DNA of 19,426 nt from an uncultured Collinsella sp. Its GTDB lineage: Bacteria; Actinomycetota; Coriobacteriia; Coriobacteriales; Coriobacteriaceae. The translations under genes and the position numbers were made by a program. The first letter of the stretch is position 1. Each line of letters begins with the position of its first letter. Shown here one piece after another: positions 1 to 9,034 of this stretch. The notes under the pieces were generated by a model, which did no database searches, was not told the origin of the DNA, and saw only the letters and a program-made list of their open reading frames with translations. Location of the stretch: assembly GCA_900555515.1 (NCBI GenBank), contig USLO01000012.1:1-19426 (forward strand), in the 5' to 3' direction.

Positions 1-2
1 CG

Positions 3-911
3 ACCTGCGGCTCCACGCTCGCCCTTATGGACGGCGGCGTGCCCATTAAGCGCCCGGTCTCCGGTATCGCCATGGGCTTGATCCAGGAGGAGGGCAAGAC
101 CGTGGTCCTGTCCGACATCCAGGGTCTCGAGGACTTCCTGGGTGACATGGACTTTAAGGTCACCGGCACCACCGAGGGCATCACCGCCCTGCAGATGGAC
201 AACAAGGCCACCGGCCTCACCTTCGATATCTTGGCCCGCGCCCTGCAGCAGGCCAAGGAGGGTCGTGCCTTCATCCTGCAGAAGATGCTCGATGTGATCC
301 CCGAGCCGCGTCATACCACGCGCAGCACCGCTCCTCGCATCGTCTCCATCCAGGTTCCGACCGATAAGATCCGCGACGTCATCGGTTCCGGCGGCAAGGT
401 CATTCGCGGCATCCAGGACGAGACCGGCGCTTCGGTCGACATCCAGGAGGACGGTACCGTCTTTGTCGGCGGCACCGGCGAGTCCGTCGATCAGGCTGTC
501 GAGCGCATCAAGCTCATCATCAAGGTTCCCGAGCCGGGCGAGGAGTACACCGGTCGCGTGGTCTCCATCCAGCCGTTCGGCGCCTTCGTGAACCTGCTGC
601 CCGGTAAGGACGGCCTGTTGCACATCTCCCGCGTCGCCAAGGGTCGCGTGGAGAAGGTTGAGGACGTCCTCAACGTGGGCGACGAGGTCAAGGTCGTCGT
701 CATCGAGGTCGACGATCGCGGCAAGATCTCGCTCGATCGTCTCGACAAGCCCGAGGCCCCGGCTCGCGCCGAGGGTGCCTCCGAGGGCGACGGCGAGCAC
801 TTCCAGCGTCGTGAGCGTCCGCGTCGCGAGCGCTCCGAGCGCAGTGACCGTCCGCGCCGTCCCGGCGACAACGGAGGCCGCAAGCCCCGCCGTCACCACG
901 ACGCCGAGTAA
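3..911 (+). CDS. pnp: Polynucleotide phosphorylase, C-terminal part (5' end outside window)
   Basis: 3'-to-5' phosphorolytic exoribonuclease that degrades mRNA in the cytoplasm using phosphate. The frame is open from the window edge. The first residues (TCGSTLALMDGGVPIK) match the end of the second RNase PH core domain, so an apparent ATG at 27 is internal. Next come the end of the catalytic core, a KH domain around residues VPTDKIRDVIGSGGK with the GxGG loop, and an S1 domain beginning EEYTGRVVSIQPFGAFV. The protein ends in a basic, Arg-rich low-complexity tail (RRERPRRERSERSDRPRR), as in several actinobacterial PNPases, perhaps for RNA or partner binding. A strong terminator follows 24 bases after the stop. 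The neighbouring rnj gene encodes another RNA-decay enzyme. Identification is firm; only the 5' portion is missing. Confidence 0.97.
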   Translation, partial: TCGSTLALMDGGVPIKRPVSGIAMGLIQEEGKTVVLSDIQGLEDFLGDMDFKVTGTTEGITALQMDNKATGLTFDILARALQQAKEGRAFILQKMLDVIPEPRHTTRSTAPRIVSIQVPTDKIRDVIGSGGKVIRGIQDETGASVDIQEDGTVFVGGTGESVDQAVERIKLIIKVPEPGEEYTGRVVSIQPFGAFVNLLPGKDGLLHISRVAKGRVEKVEDVLNVGDEVKVVVIEVDDRGKISLDRLDKPEAPARAEGASEGDGEHFQRRERPRRERSERSDRPRRPGDNGGRKPRRHHDAE

Positions 912-934
912 CAGCTACACATAAGCAGCTCAAC

Positions 935-964
935 AAGGGCGACTCCTAAGGGGGTCGCCCTTTT
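935..964 (+). terminator. Rho-independent terminator of pnp
   Basis: The arm AAGGGCGACTCC (935-946) pairs with GGGGTCGCCCTT (951-962) around a TAAG loop, giving a 12-bp stem with one G-T wobble. A TTTT run follows at 961-964. It lies just after the pnp stop and separates pnp from the rnj unit. Confidence 0.88.
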
Positions 965-965
965 G

Positions 966-983
966 CTATTCCCGGCGGAATAG
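966..983 (+). repeat. Perfect 7-bp inverted repeat after the pnp terminator
   Basis: CTATTCC (966-972) and GGAATAG (977-983) flank a CGGC loop, directly after the T run of the terminator. It could be a second, back-up hairpin in the RNA or a protein site at the start of the rnj upstream region. No function can be assigned from sequence. Confidence 0.5.
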
Positions 984-1161
984 ACCGGTTCAGATGGGGC
1001 TTTGATGCATGGGTGGTCTGTTGTTGTGCAAATGGGTATCATACTGTGGTTATTGCATCGACTCCGTGATGCATGTTTGTACGTTCCCGACGGTCGGTTT
1101 GCCAGAAGCGCCCCGCCGGTTGTTCCAGACCCGTTTCGAAGAAAGGAAACAACACTCACCT

Positions 1162-2832
1162 ATGGCAGCTAAAAAATCATCTCCCTTGAAGATCATCCCG
1201 CTCGGCGGCCTTGACGGCATCGGCAAGAACATGACGGTCTTCGAGTGCGGCGACGACATGGTGCTCGTCGACGCCGGTCTCATGTTCCCCGACGACTCCC
1301 AGCCCGGTATCGACCTGGTGCTTCCCGACTACACCTATGTTCTGGAGAACGAGGAGAAGCTCCGCGGTATCGTCGTCACCCACGGCCACGAGGACCACAC
1401 CGGTTCGCTTCCGTACCTGCTGCAGGACCTCAACAACAAGGTGCCCATCTTTTCGAGCAAGCTGACGCTTGGCTTTATCGAGGGCAAACTTTCTGAGTTC
1501 CGCATCCGCGCACCCAAGTTCCGCGAGGTCAAGGGCGGCAGCCATGTCAACCTCGGCGGAATCTCGCTCGACTTCTTCTCGATGACGCACTCCATCCCCG
1601 GCGCTCTGGGCGTGTTCATCCGCACCAATCAGGGCACCGTTATGCATACCGGCGACTTTAAGCTCGACCAGACCCCCATCGACGGCGTCACGCCCGACTA
1701 TGCCGCTATCAGCCGCTTTGCCAAGCAGGGCATCGACCTGCTGCTTTCCGACTCCACCAATGCCACGGTTCCCGGCTTTACCAAGTCCGAGGCTGAGGTT
1801 GGTCCCAACCTGTTGCACGCCATCAAGAATGCCCCGGGTCGCGTGTTCGTCGCGTCGTTCTCGAGCCACATCCATCGTCTGCAGCAGATCTGCGATGCCG
1901 CCCGCAAGTGCGGCCGTAAGGTCGTTGTGACCGGTCGCTCTATGCTCACCAACACCCGCGTCGCGCGCGAGCTGGGCTACCTCAACATCGACGATGCCGA
2001 TATTATCGATGCCTTCGATATCGATAACCTGCCCGACGACAAGATCGTCGTCATGTGCACTGGTTCGCAGGGCGAGCCGCTGTCGGCCCTGTCCCGCATG
2101 GCCAACGGCGAGCACAAGACGCTCTCCATCCACGAGGGCGATACCGTCATCCTCTCGGCAACTCCCGTTCCCGGCAACGAGAAAGCCGTCCAGCAGGTCG
2201 TCAACAGCCTGGCCAAGCTCGGCTGCGACGTGTGGGATAAGAACCGCGCTCTTGTTCACGTCTCGGGCCACGGCAGCCAGGAGGAGCTTAAGCTCCTGAT
2301 GGCCATGGCCAAGCCCACGTACTTTATGCCGGTTCACGGTGAGGCCGTGCATCTGCGCGCCCATGCCCAGCTGGCTCGCAAGATGGGCATCAAGGACGAT
2401 CATATCTTTATCCTCGATAACGGCGACACGCTCGAGATGCGCGGCGGTATCGTCAAACGCGGTACGCCCGTCGAGTCCGGCGTCGTCTACGTCGACGGCC
2501 TGCGTATCGGCGATACCGACCCCATCGTCCTGCGCGATCGTCAGAAGCTCGCCAACGACGGTATGGTTACCGCTGTTGCCATCGTCTCGCTCAAGCACAA
2601 GAAGATCGAGGCCATCGAGTTCTCGGGCCGCGGCGTCTCGTTTGCCATCGACGACCAGTTCTCCGAGGATGCCTCCGCGTCCATTATGAAGACGATCGAG
2701 AAGGGCAAGTTTAGCTTTACGAGCAGCGGTTCCGATGCCATTCGCAAGGCCGTGCGCGATTCGCTCTCTAACTTTATCTGGAGCCGTACGCGCACCCGTC
2801 CGATGATCATCCCGGTCGTCATGGAGGTTTAG
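1162..2832 (+). CDS. rnj: Ribonuclease J (metallo-beta-lactamase/beta-CASP family)
   Basis: Zinc-dependent RNase with 5'-exonuclease and endonuclease activity in mRNA decay and rRNA maturation. The chosen ATG gives 556 residues, the normal family size of about 555. It is preceded by GAAAGGAAAC, a reasonable ribosome site. An in-frame start at 1009 would add about 51 residues with no family resemblance and was not used. The metallo-beta-lactamase zinc motif HGHEDHTG lies at residues 74-81. The later ligand regions HTGDFKLDQTP and MPVHGE are present, as is the beta-CASP segment with MCTGSQGEP and VSGHGSQEE. The C-terminal domain after residue 460 has the usual J-type fold region. It appears to head a long unit with ftsK, whose ribosome site lies inside the last rnj codons. 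B. subtilis rnjB holds the equivalent place upstream of spoIIIE. Confidence 0.96.
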   Translation: MAAKKSSPLKIIPLGGLDGIGKNMTVFECGDDMVLVDAGLMFPDDSQPGIDLVLPDYTYVLENEEKLRGIVVTHGHEDHTGSLPYLLQDLNNKVPIFSSKLTLGFIEGKLSEFRIRAPKFREVKGGSHVNLGGISLDFFSMTHSIPGALGVFIRTNQGTVMHTGDFKLDQTPIDGVTPDYAAISRFAKQGIDLLLSDSTNATVPGFTKSEAEVGPNLLHAIKNAPGRVFVASFSSHIHRLQQICDAARKCGRKVVVTGRSMLTNTRVARELGYLNIDDADIIDAFDIDNLPDDKIVVMCTGSQGEPLSALSRMANGEHKTLSIHEGDTVILSATPVPGNEKAVQQVVNSLAKLGCDVWDKNRALVHVSGHGSQEELKLLMAMAKPTYFMPVHGEAVHLRAHAQLARKMGIKDDHIFILDNGDTLEMRGGIVKRGTPVESGVVYVDGLRIGDTDPIVLRDRQKLANDGMVTAVAIVSLKHKKIEAIEFSGRGVSFAIDDQFSEDASASIMKTIEKGKFSFTSSGSDAIRKAVRDSLSNFIWSRTRTRPMIIPVVMEV

Positions 2833-2836
2833 TTTG
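2823..2836 (+). promoter_or_regulatory. Ribosome binding site that fixes the TTG start of ftsK
   Basis: GGAGG at 2823-2827 lies within the last codons of rnj, six bases before TTG at 2834-2836. No ATG or GTG in the ftsK frame is as well placed. The overlap implies translation of ftsK linked to that of rnj. Confidence 0.75.
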
Positions 2837-5614
2837 GCGCGCGGATCTGCACAAAACGCCAAAGGCAATAAGGCCAATAACCAACCGGCATCTGCTAAGG
2901 GTGCCGGTTCCCATCTGCGTGCCAATAAGGGCCACGAGGCGGACTTCGACGATTTTGAGCCCTTGGTGGAGTCCTCGGCCAATCGCGATATCGCCGGCGT
3001 GGTCATTGCCGTTTTGGCGATTGCGTCCTTTATTGCCGTGATTTCTCCGGCAACAGCGCCCGTGACGGCTGCTGTTGCCGGTTTTTACCACCTGGGCTTT
3101 GGCCTGGGCGCCTACGTGCTGCCGATCGTCATTTTGCTGTTTGCCGCCACGCTCTTTTTAGGCGAGGACTCGCCGCTCAACGTGCGCTCGGTCGCGGGCG
3201 GAGCCGTGGTCTTTATCACCGTTGTCTCCATTCTTTCGCTGATGGTGCCGGGTACGAGCGACTCGTGTGACCTTATGTTCACGCCGCAAAATCTGTCCGC
3301 CTCGGGTGGCTACATCGGTGCGTTTATTGCGAGTGCGCTGCAGAATGCCCTGGGTAAGCCTATCGCGATGGTGGTCCTGTTGGGTCTGGCCGTCGTTGGT
3401 TTTGTCATCATCGGCTTTTCGGTGGGTGGCGTGCTGCGCTCTGCTCGCGACCGCGCGGCCGATTTTGCCGAGCGCCGTCGTGCCGATGTTAACGCGAGCC
3501 CGTGGGGTGACGACGAAGCCCTGTCGGTGCCCGGCGTTGCCCGTCCGCACCTGAGCATTCTTCGTCAAAAGGGCTCCGATGCTGCCGTGACCACGGTCAT
3601 GGGCAACGATGTGGACCCGGTTTTGGACGATGACGACGAGGACGAGGATCCGTTTGTCGACGTATCCGATGCCGTGGAGGCCGAGCGCGCTAAGACGACG
3701 CTGCTGCCGCGCCGTCATGTCAAGAAGGGCAAGGCCACGCCCAAGTTGAATACAAGCGAGCCCGACCCGTCTTGGTCCGATAGCGAGATTGAGCTTACCG
3801 AGGGCGATGACGAGGACGACGAGGCTCCGATTGAGACCGCAAAGACAACTTTGCTGCCGCGTCGCCATGCTAAGCGCGAACAGGTAACCGGCCAGCTTTC
3901 GATGGAAGACGACCCCGATAAGATCGACGAGTCCGAGCCGCCGTTTGCCGTGAATCCTGTCTCGGCAACACCTCAGATTCCCGACTTCTTGAAGCATCCC
4001 AAGGTTGCCGATACGGCTGTCGCGGGCGCTGCCGAGGCGCCTACTCCTAGCGATGGGGGAGCGGTCAATGCCCCCGCGGATAACGAGGGCGAAGAAGAGG
4101 ACGGCCTCAAGCTTCCGCCGCTCGAGATCCTGCACGCCAACCCGCAGTCGGCGTCCTCGGCGTCATCTGACAAGGAGCTGGAACAGACTGCCGAGTCACT
4201 GCAATCCACCTTGCTTGAGTTTGGCCGCAGTGCCCGCGTGGTCGGCTGGATCGCCGGCCCCACGGTGACGACCTTTAAGCTGCAACCTGGCGAGGGCGAG
4301 CGCGTGAGCAAGATTTCGAGCCTCGAGGACGATATCGCGCTTTCGCTCGCTGCTCAGTCGGTGCGCATCTTTGCCCCGATCCCCGGTACCTCGCTTGTGG
4401 GTATCGAGATTCCCAATCGCAAGCGCCAGAACGTCAACTTGGGCGACGTGCTTCCCTATGTGAAGGGCGGTCCGCTCGAGCTGGCCATCGGTCGAGATGC
4501 CGAGGGCACGCCGGTCGTCGCTGACCTCGCCAAGATGCCCCACCTGCTGATCGCCGGCACGACCGGTTCTGGTAAGTCGGTGATGATCAATTCCATCATC
4601 ACGACCCTGCTCATGCGAGCCCTTCCCGAGGACGTTCGCCTGATCATGGTCGACCCCAAGCGCGTCGAGCTTGCGGGCTATAACGGTTTGCCGCATCTCT
4701 ATGTGCCCGTGGTGACCGAGCCCAAGCAGGCCGCGAGCGCTCTGCAATGGGCCGTGTCCGAGATGGAGCGTCGCCTGAAGGTCTTCGAGCGCCTTAACGT
4801 GCGTAAGATCTCGACCTACAACGAAAAGCAGGCCGCCGGCGAGTTTGAGCATTACGATAACCCGCCGCAAAAGATGCCCTATCTGGTCATTATCATCGAC
4901 GAGCTCTCTGACCTGATGATGGTCGCCGGTAAGGATGTCGAGGCGTCGATTGTGCGTATCGCCCAGCTGGGCCGTGCCGCCGGTATCCATCTTATCGTGG
5001 CCACGCAGCGCCCCAGCTCCAACGTGGTGACGGGCCTTATCAAGGCCAACATCACCAACCGCATCGCCTTTAACGTCGCCACGGGCATCGACTCGCGCGT
5101 CATCATCGACCAGATGGGTGCCGAAAAGCTCACCGGTTTGGGCGACATGCTGTTCTCCAAGGTCGACTGGGGCAAGCCTCGCCGTATTCAGGGCTGCTTT
5201 GTCTCGGACGATGAAATCAATGAGATTGTCGAGTTCGTCAAGTCGCAGAGCGAGCCCGACTACCACGAGGAGATCCTGTCTGCCGTGGCGCCCGCTTCCA
5301 TGTCCATGGCGGGTGGCGGCGGCATTGTCCGTACCGGCGTTGCCGAGCCTCAGGACGACGACCCGCTTATCTGGGAAGCTGCTCATATTGTGGTGGAATC
5401 GCAGCTTGGCTCCACATCTGGCCTGCAACGTCGTCTGAAGGTTGGCTATGCGCGTGCCGGGCGTATTATGGACATGCTGGAAGAAAAGGGTGTCGTCGGC
5501 CCGCCCGATGGTTCCAAGCCGCGCGAGGTCCTGTTGGACGAGGAGGGGCTTGCCGCGCTGGAGTCTGTCGACGCCGAGATGGCACGTGAAGATCGTGAGT
5601 TTGGAGGATTCTGA
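2834..5614 (+). CDS. ftsK: DNA translocase FtsK/SpoIIIE
   Basis: Membrane-anchored ATP-driven pump that moves double-stranded DNA through the division septum and clears chromosome dimers. The 926 residues contain, in order: a basic cytoplasmic start; four hydrophobic segments (about 53-71, 86-108, 117-139, 176-197); a long acidic linker (about 215-460); the alpha/beta translocase domain (about 465-550); and the RecA-like motor with Walker A GTTGSGKS at 575-582 and Walker B VIIIDE ending at D689-E690. A winged-helix gamma domain (about 850-915) reads orienting sequences. The start is TTG with GGAGG six bases upstream. The linker carries two copies of KTTLLPRRH, at residues 287 and 337, which are not part of the standard family architecture. 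The stop TGA overlaps the next ATG by one base. Confidence 0.97.
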   Translation: MARGSAQNAKGNKANNQPASAKGAGSHLRANKGHEADFDDFEPLVESSANRDIAGVVIAVLAIASFIAVISPATAPVTAAVAGFYHLGFGLGAYVLPIVILLFAATLFLGEDSPLNVRSVAGGAVVFITVVSILSLMVPGTSDSCDLMFTPQNLSASGGYIGAFIASALQNALGKPIAMVVLLGLAVVGFVIIGFSVGGVLRSARDRAADFAERRRADVNASPWGDDEALSVPGVARPHLSILRQKGSDAAVTTVMGNDVDPVLDDDDEDEDPFVDVSDAVEAERAKTTLLPRRHVKKGKATPKLNTSEPDPSWSDSEIELTEGDDEDDEAPIETAKTTLLPRRHAKREQVTGQLSMEDDPDKIDESEPPFAVNPVSATPQIPDFLKHPKVADTAVAGAAEAPTPSDGGAVNAPADNEGEEEDGLKLPPLEILHANPQSASSASSDKELEQTAESLQSTLLEFGRSARVVGWIAGPTVTTFKLQPGEGERVSKISSLEDDIALSLAAQSVRIFAPIPGTSLVGIEIPNRKRQNVNLGDVLPYVKGGPLELAIGRDAEGTPVVADLAKMPHLLIAGTTGSGKSVMINSIITTLLMRALPEDVRLIMVDPKRVELAGYNGLPHLYVPVVTEPKQAASALQWAVSEMERRLKVFERLNVRKISTYNEKQAAGEFEHYDNPPQKMPYLVIIIDELSDLMMVAGKDVEASIVRIAQLGRAAGIHLIVATQRPSSNVVTGLIKANITNRIAFNVATGIDSRVIIDQMGAEKLTGLGDMLFSKVDWGKPRRIQGCFVSDDEINEIVEFVKSQSEPDYHEEILSAVAPASMSMAGGGGIVRTGVAEPQDDDPLIWEAAHIVVESQLGSTSGLQRRLKVGYARAGRIMDMLEEKGVVGPPDGSKPREVLLDEEGLAALESVDAEMAREDREFGGF

Positions 5615-7125
5615 TGGCTGCACGCTTTGGTGACATGCTGCTCGAGCAGCGTCGCCGAATGGGCCTTTCCATTCAGCAGGTCGCCAACACCATCAAAATC
5701 AGGCCGCAGATCATCGAGTTTTTCGAGACCGGTAACTTTGCTTCGATGCCGCCGCGCGGCTATGCGCAGGGCATGATTTCGAGCTATGCTCGCTTTTTGG
5801 GCCTCAATCCGCGCGAGGTCGTCAATGCCTACTTTGACGACCTGATGGCATACGAACGCGAGACGTCGCAGCAGGGCGGTCGTTTTCAGGACGCCGCCGG
5901 CTACGTCAATTCGCGTTCCTCGGTCGATAACGGGCGTTTCCTGATGGTTCAGGGCGGTCGTTCGACCCGCTATGGACAGCGTCCTCAGCAGGCCGGTTAT
6001 ATTACTGAGACGGGTTCGGGCGAGGAGATTCGCTCACAGCGTGACCGGTTCCGCAGTACGCCGATGCCCGAGGACCGTGCACTTCCCGCTGCCCGCGGTG
6101 TGGCGCGTGACCCTCGTGCCGGCTACGGCGACGGCGGCTATTCCGATCGCGGTCACCGTGGTGTCTCCATCGGACGCTCTCGCGGTGGCTATGCGGATGC
6201 CGATACCACGCAGGTGACGCCGCGTCTTCGCTCTCAATCACAGCCGTATGGCCAGCGCTCTTCGGCTCCGCGTTCGGGCCAACGTGGCTATCAAGGCCGC
6301 GGTGAACTTGCGCCCCGCTCGGGTCAGCGCAGCCTTCAGGGCCAGGGCGGCTATCGCGGCCGTTCCGATAGCAATCGTGGTCGTATGCCTCAGGGAGGCG
6401 GCCGCAGCAGTTCCGGTCGTGGACGTGGCGGTGGGCGTGCTCCCCAGAACAACGGGCTCGATCCGCGTATCGTCTACGCCGGCATCGGTGCCGTGGCGTT
6501 GCTGCTGATCGTGCTCATCGTGGTGCTTCTGCGCGGCTGCGCATCTTCGGCGCCTGAGACCACGCCCGAGACGCCCACTGCTACCAAGACGACGACCAAG
6601 AAGTCTTCAAAGAAGACCGAAATCGTCGACGAGGACGAAGACACCGATGAGGCGACGGATGAGTCGACTGATTCGGACGCTACCAAGACGACGGCAAAGA
6701 AGGAAGAGAACGAGGTCACGAAGGTCAAGGTCTCGGTTGCCAAGGGAAAGACCGCGTGGATTGAGGTCAAGGTCGACGGCAAGTCGGTCTATGGCGCCCA
6801 GGCGACTGGCCCCTTTGAGCAGGAGTACACGCCCGAGTCCTCGATCGAGATCACCACGTCCAAGCCTTCCGATGTCACCGTTACCAAGAACGGTGAAAAG
6901 GTCCGTTACGATACCAAGACCTCGGGCGTGGCGCGTGTGACGATCACCGTTCCCAAGAAGGAGACGACTGATTCCGAGAATGGTGAAAGTTCTGATGGTA
7001 CCGACTCCACCGATGGTGCCGATACCACCGACGGCACCGATGCCCAGTCCACGGATGGCGCCGATACCGCAACTGACGGTCAGACGCCCACCGATTCTAC
7101 CGACTATTCGTACGATAGCTACTAA
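5614..7125 (+). CDS. RodZ-like protein: HTH domain, RG-rich linker, membrane segment, DUF4115-like domain
   Basis: Likely membrane protein of the RodZ/YmfM family, which links MreB or the cell wall machinery to cell shape. Residues 1-75 form an HTH_25-type helix-turn-helix with the family motif PPRGYAQGMISSYARFLGL. Residues of about 165-283 are a disordered, Gly/Arg-rich stretch containing two 15-residue tandem repeats that start APRSGQR (218-232 and 233-247). A membrane helix follows at about 286-308. An acidic Thr/Asp/Lys stretch leads into a DUF4115-like beta domain (about 370-445) with AWIEVKVDGKSVYG and VTKNGEKV. The Asp/Thr/Gly-rich tail (450-503) ends YSYDSY. GGAGG lies six bases before the ATG, which overlaps the ftsK stop by one base. 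YmfM holds the same place in Bacillus, between spoIIIE and pgsA. The RG-rich region is unusual for the family. Confidence 0.85.
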   Translation: MAARFGDMLLEQRRRMGLSIQQVANTIKIRPQIIEFFETGNFASMPPRGYAQGMISSYARFLGLNPREVVNAYFDDLMAYERETSQQGGRFQDAAGYVNSRSSVDNGRFLMVQGGRSTRYGQRPQQAGYITETGSGEEIRSQRDRFRSTPMPEDRALPAARGVARDPRAGYGDGGYSDRGHRGVSIGRSRGGYADADTTQVTPRLRSQSQPYGQRSSAPRSGQRGYQGRGELAPRSGQRSLQGQGGYRGRSDSNRGRMPQGGGRSSSGRGRGGGRAPQNNGLDPRIVYAGIGAVALLLIVLIVVLLRGCASSAPETTPETPTATKTTTKKSSKKTEIVDEDEDTDEATDESTDSDATKTTAKKEENEVTKVKVSVAKGKTAWIEVKVDGKSVYGAQATGPFEQEYTPESSIEITTSKPSDVTVTKNGEKVRYDTKTSGVARVTITVPKKETTDSENGESSDGTDSTDGADTTDGTDAQSTDGADTATDGQTPTDSTDYSYDSY

Positions 7126-7151
7126 GCCGCTCGTACGCGAAAGGAAACATC

Positions 7152-7649
7152 ATGGCTAAAGATTCCAGCTTCGACGTCGTGTCCGAGGTCAACATGCAAG
7201 AGGTCGACAACGCCTTTCAGCAGACCACGCGCGAGATTTCTCAGCGCTATGACCTTAAGGATTCCGGCGCCACGATTGAGCTTTCGAAGGGCGACAAGCT
7301 CTTTACGATCAACGCCCCGGCCGACTTTGTCTCCAAGCAGATTATCGACGTGCTGAGCTCCAAGCTCATCAAGCGCGGCATCGACCTCAAGGCTGTCTCG
7401 TGGGATGCTCCGCAGGCGGCATCGGGCGGCACCGTGCGCGTGCTCGGCCATATCGTCGAGGGCATCGACCAGACGACCGCCAAGAAGATCAATAAGGACA
7501 TCAAGGATCAAAAGCTCAAGGTCAAGGTGACCATCGAGGCCGATAAGCTGCGCGTTACCTCGGCCTCTAAGGACGCGCTTCAGACGGTGATCCAGTTCCT
7601 GCGCGACCAGGACTACGGTCAGCCGCTGCAGTTTACCAACTACCGCTAA
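7152..7649 (+). CDS. yajQ: YajQ family protein (UPF0234), nucleotide-binding
   Basis: Small cytoplasmic protein of 165 residues, full length for the YajQ family. Members bind nucleotides, and in Xanthomonas one binds cyclic di-GMP; the role in Actinobacteria is not established. The start MAKDSSFDVVSEVNMQEVDN, the segment SQRYDLKDS and the C-terminal end FLRDQDYGQPLQFTNYR are highly characteristic. GAAAGGAAAC lies about eight bases before ATG. It sits 26 bases after the RodZ-like gene and 26 before rimO, so it probably belongs to the same transcript. No terminator or promoter is visible on either side. Confidence 0.94.
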   Translation: MAKDSSFDVVSEVNMQEVDNAFQQTTREISQRYDLKDSGATIELSKGDKLFTINAPADFVSKQIIDVLSSKLIKRGIDLKAVSWDAPQAASGGTVRVLGHIVEGIDQTTAKKINKDIKDQKLKVKVTIEADKLRVTSASKDALQTVIQFLRDQDYGQPLQFTNYR

Positions 7650-7675
7650 TTTACTCGAAAGGACCGCTCTCCAAC

Positions 7676-9025
7676 ATGGATACTCCGTTGGGTTCCGTAC
7701 TCTATATCACGCTTGGCTGCGCCAAGAACGAGGTCGATACCGACCGCATGCGTTCGCTGCTGACCGCTGCGGGCTACGAGGAGGCATTCGATCCGCAGGA
7801 TGCCGATATCGCTATCGTCAACACGTGCTCGTTTCTTGCCTCGGCGACGTCCGAGAGCATCGAGACCACGCTCGAGCTCGCTAACGAGGTGCAGGAGGGC
7901 GTTCGCGCCTGCCCCATCGTCATGTGCGGTTGCGTGCCGTCTCGTTACGGCGATGACCTGCCCGACGAGCTTCCCGAGGTCGCTGCCTTTGTGAAGGCCG
8001 ATGAGGAAGACGGTATCGTCTCTGTCATTGATGGCGTATTGGGCGTTGAGCGCGAGATCGCGGCCTATATCCCGCAGGTCAAGCGTACCGTTGAGGGTGC
8101 CGTTGCCTATGTTAAGATCTCCGATGGCTGCAATCGTTTTTGCAGCTTCTGCATGATTCCCTACATTCGCGGTCGCTATCATTCGCGCAATGCCGAAAGC
8201 ATTATCTCCGAGGTGCGCGACCTGGTTGCCGGCGGCGTGCGCGAGATCGTGCTGATCGGGCAGGACACGGGTATTTGGGGCACCGACTTTGCCGACGAGG
8301 ACGTCCCCGAGGGCTCGCCGCGCAATCTGGCGCAGCTGCTGCGCGCCGTTGCCGAGGTCGTGCGTCCGCACAATGTCTGGGTCCGCGTGCTCTACCTGCA
8401 GCCCGAGGGAATGACCGACGAGCTTATCGAGACGATTCGCGATACGCCCGAGGTGCTGCCCTATATCGATATCCCCGTGCAGCACTGCGACGCGCGCATC
8501 CTCAAGGCCATGCGTCGCTCCGGTTCGCGCCAGGAGCTCGAGGATCTGTTCCGCGACCTTCGCGAGCGCATCCCCGGCATCGTGATTCGCTCTACGGCCA
8601 TGGTCGGCTTCCCGACCGAGACCGACGACGAGTTCCGCGATCTTATCGACTTTATGGACACCGTCGGCTTTGACTACACGAGCGTCTTTGCCTACTCGCG
8701 TGAGGAGGGCAGCCTGGCTGCCAAGATGGAGGGCCAGGTCGATGAGGAGGTCAAGCTCGAGCGTGCCCAGGAGGCCATGGATCTGGCCGAGTCGCTCGGT
8801 TTTGCCGCCACGGCGGCCCATGTGGGCGAGCGCGCACAGGTGATCGTCGACGGCATCGAGGAGACCGAGGACGGCGCCGAGCTGATCGGTCACGCCTGGT
8901 TCCAGGCGCCCGATTCCGATGGCGCGGTGCATCTGGACGCCAGCGAGGCGTCCGTGGGCGATATTCTGACTGTCGAGTTTACCGATAGCTTCTGCTATGA
9001 GCTTATCGGTCATGTTGTGGAATAG
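7676..9025 (+). CDS. rimO: Ribosomal protein S12 methylthiotransferase RimO
   Basis: Radical SAM enzyme that adds a methylthio group to an aspartate of ribosomal protein S12. The 449 residues fit the family. The N-terminal UPF0004 domain has cluster cysteines C15 (TLGCAKNEVD), C51 (VNTCSF) and C86 (MCGCVP). The radical SAM domain carries CNRFCSFC with C152, C156 and C159. A TRAM domain at about 380-449 ends the protein. LGCAKNEVDTD and the TRAM region favour RimO over MiaB, of which a separate copy lies downstream. The site CGAAAGGA lies about 12 bases before ATG, a rather long spacing. The stop TAG is part of the ribosome site of pgsA. Confidence 0.95.
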   Translation: MDTPLGSVLYITLGCAKNEVDTDRMRSLLTAAGYEEAFDPQDADIAIVNTCSFLASATSESIETTLELANEVQEGVRACPIVMCGCVPSRYGDDLPDELPEVAAFVKADEEDGIVSVIDGVLGVEREIAAYIPQVKRTVEGAVAYVKISDGCNRFCSFCMIPYIRGRYHSRNAESIISEVRDLVAGGVREIVLIGQDTGIWGTDFADEDVPEGSPRNLAQLLRAVAEVVRPHNVWVRVLYLQPEGMTDELIETIRDTPEVLPYIDIPVQHCDARILKAMRRSGSRQELEDLFRDLRERIPGIVIRSTAMVGFPTETDDEFRDLIDFMDTVGFDYTSVFAYSREEGSLAAKMEGQVDEEVKLERAQEAMDLAESLGFAATAAHVGERAQVIVDGIEETEDGAELIGHAWFQAPDSDGAVHLDASEASVGDILTVEFTDSFCYELIGHVVE

Positions 9026-9034
9026 GAGAGCGTC

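Noticed and set aside
1009..1161. Longer N-terminus for RNase J
   Set aside because: Adds about 51 residues not found in the family, while ATG at 1162 has a ribosome site and gives the normal length.
1177..3006. Long open frame of 609 residues on the - strand opposite rnj
   Set aside because: It lies antisense to a firm gene, has no recognisable domain, and is explained by strong third-position GC bias.
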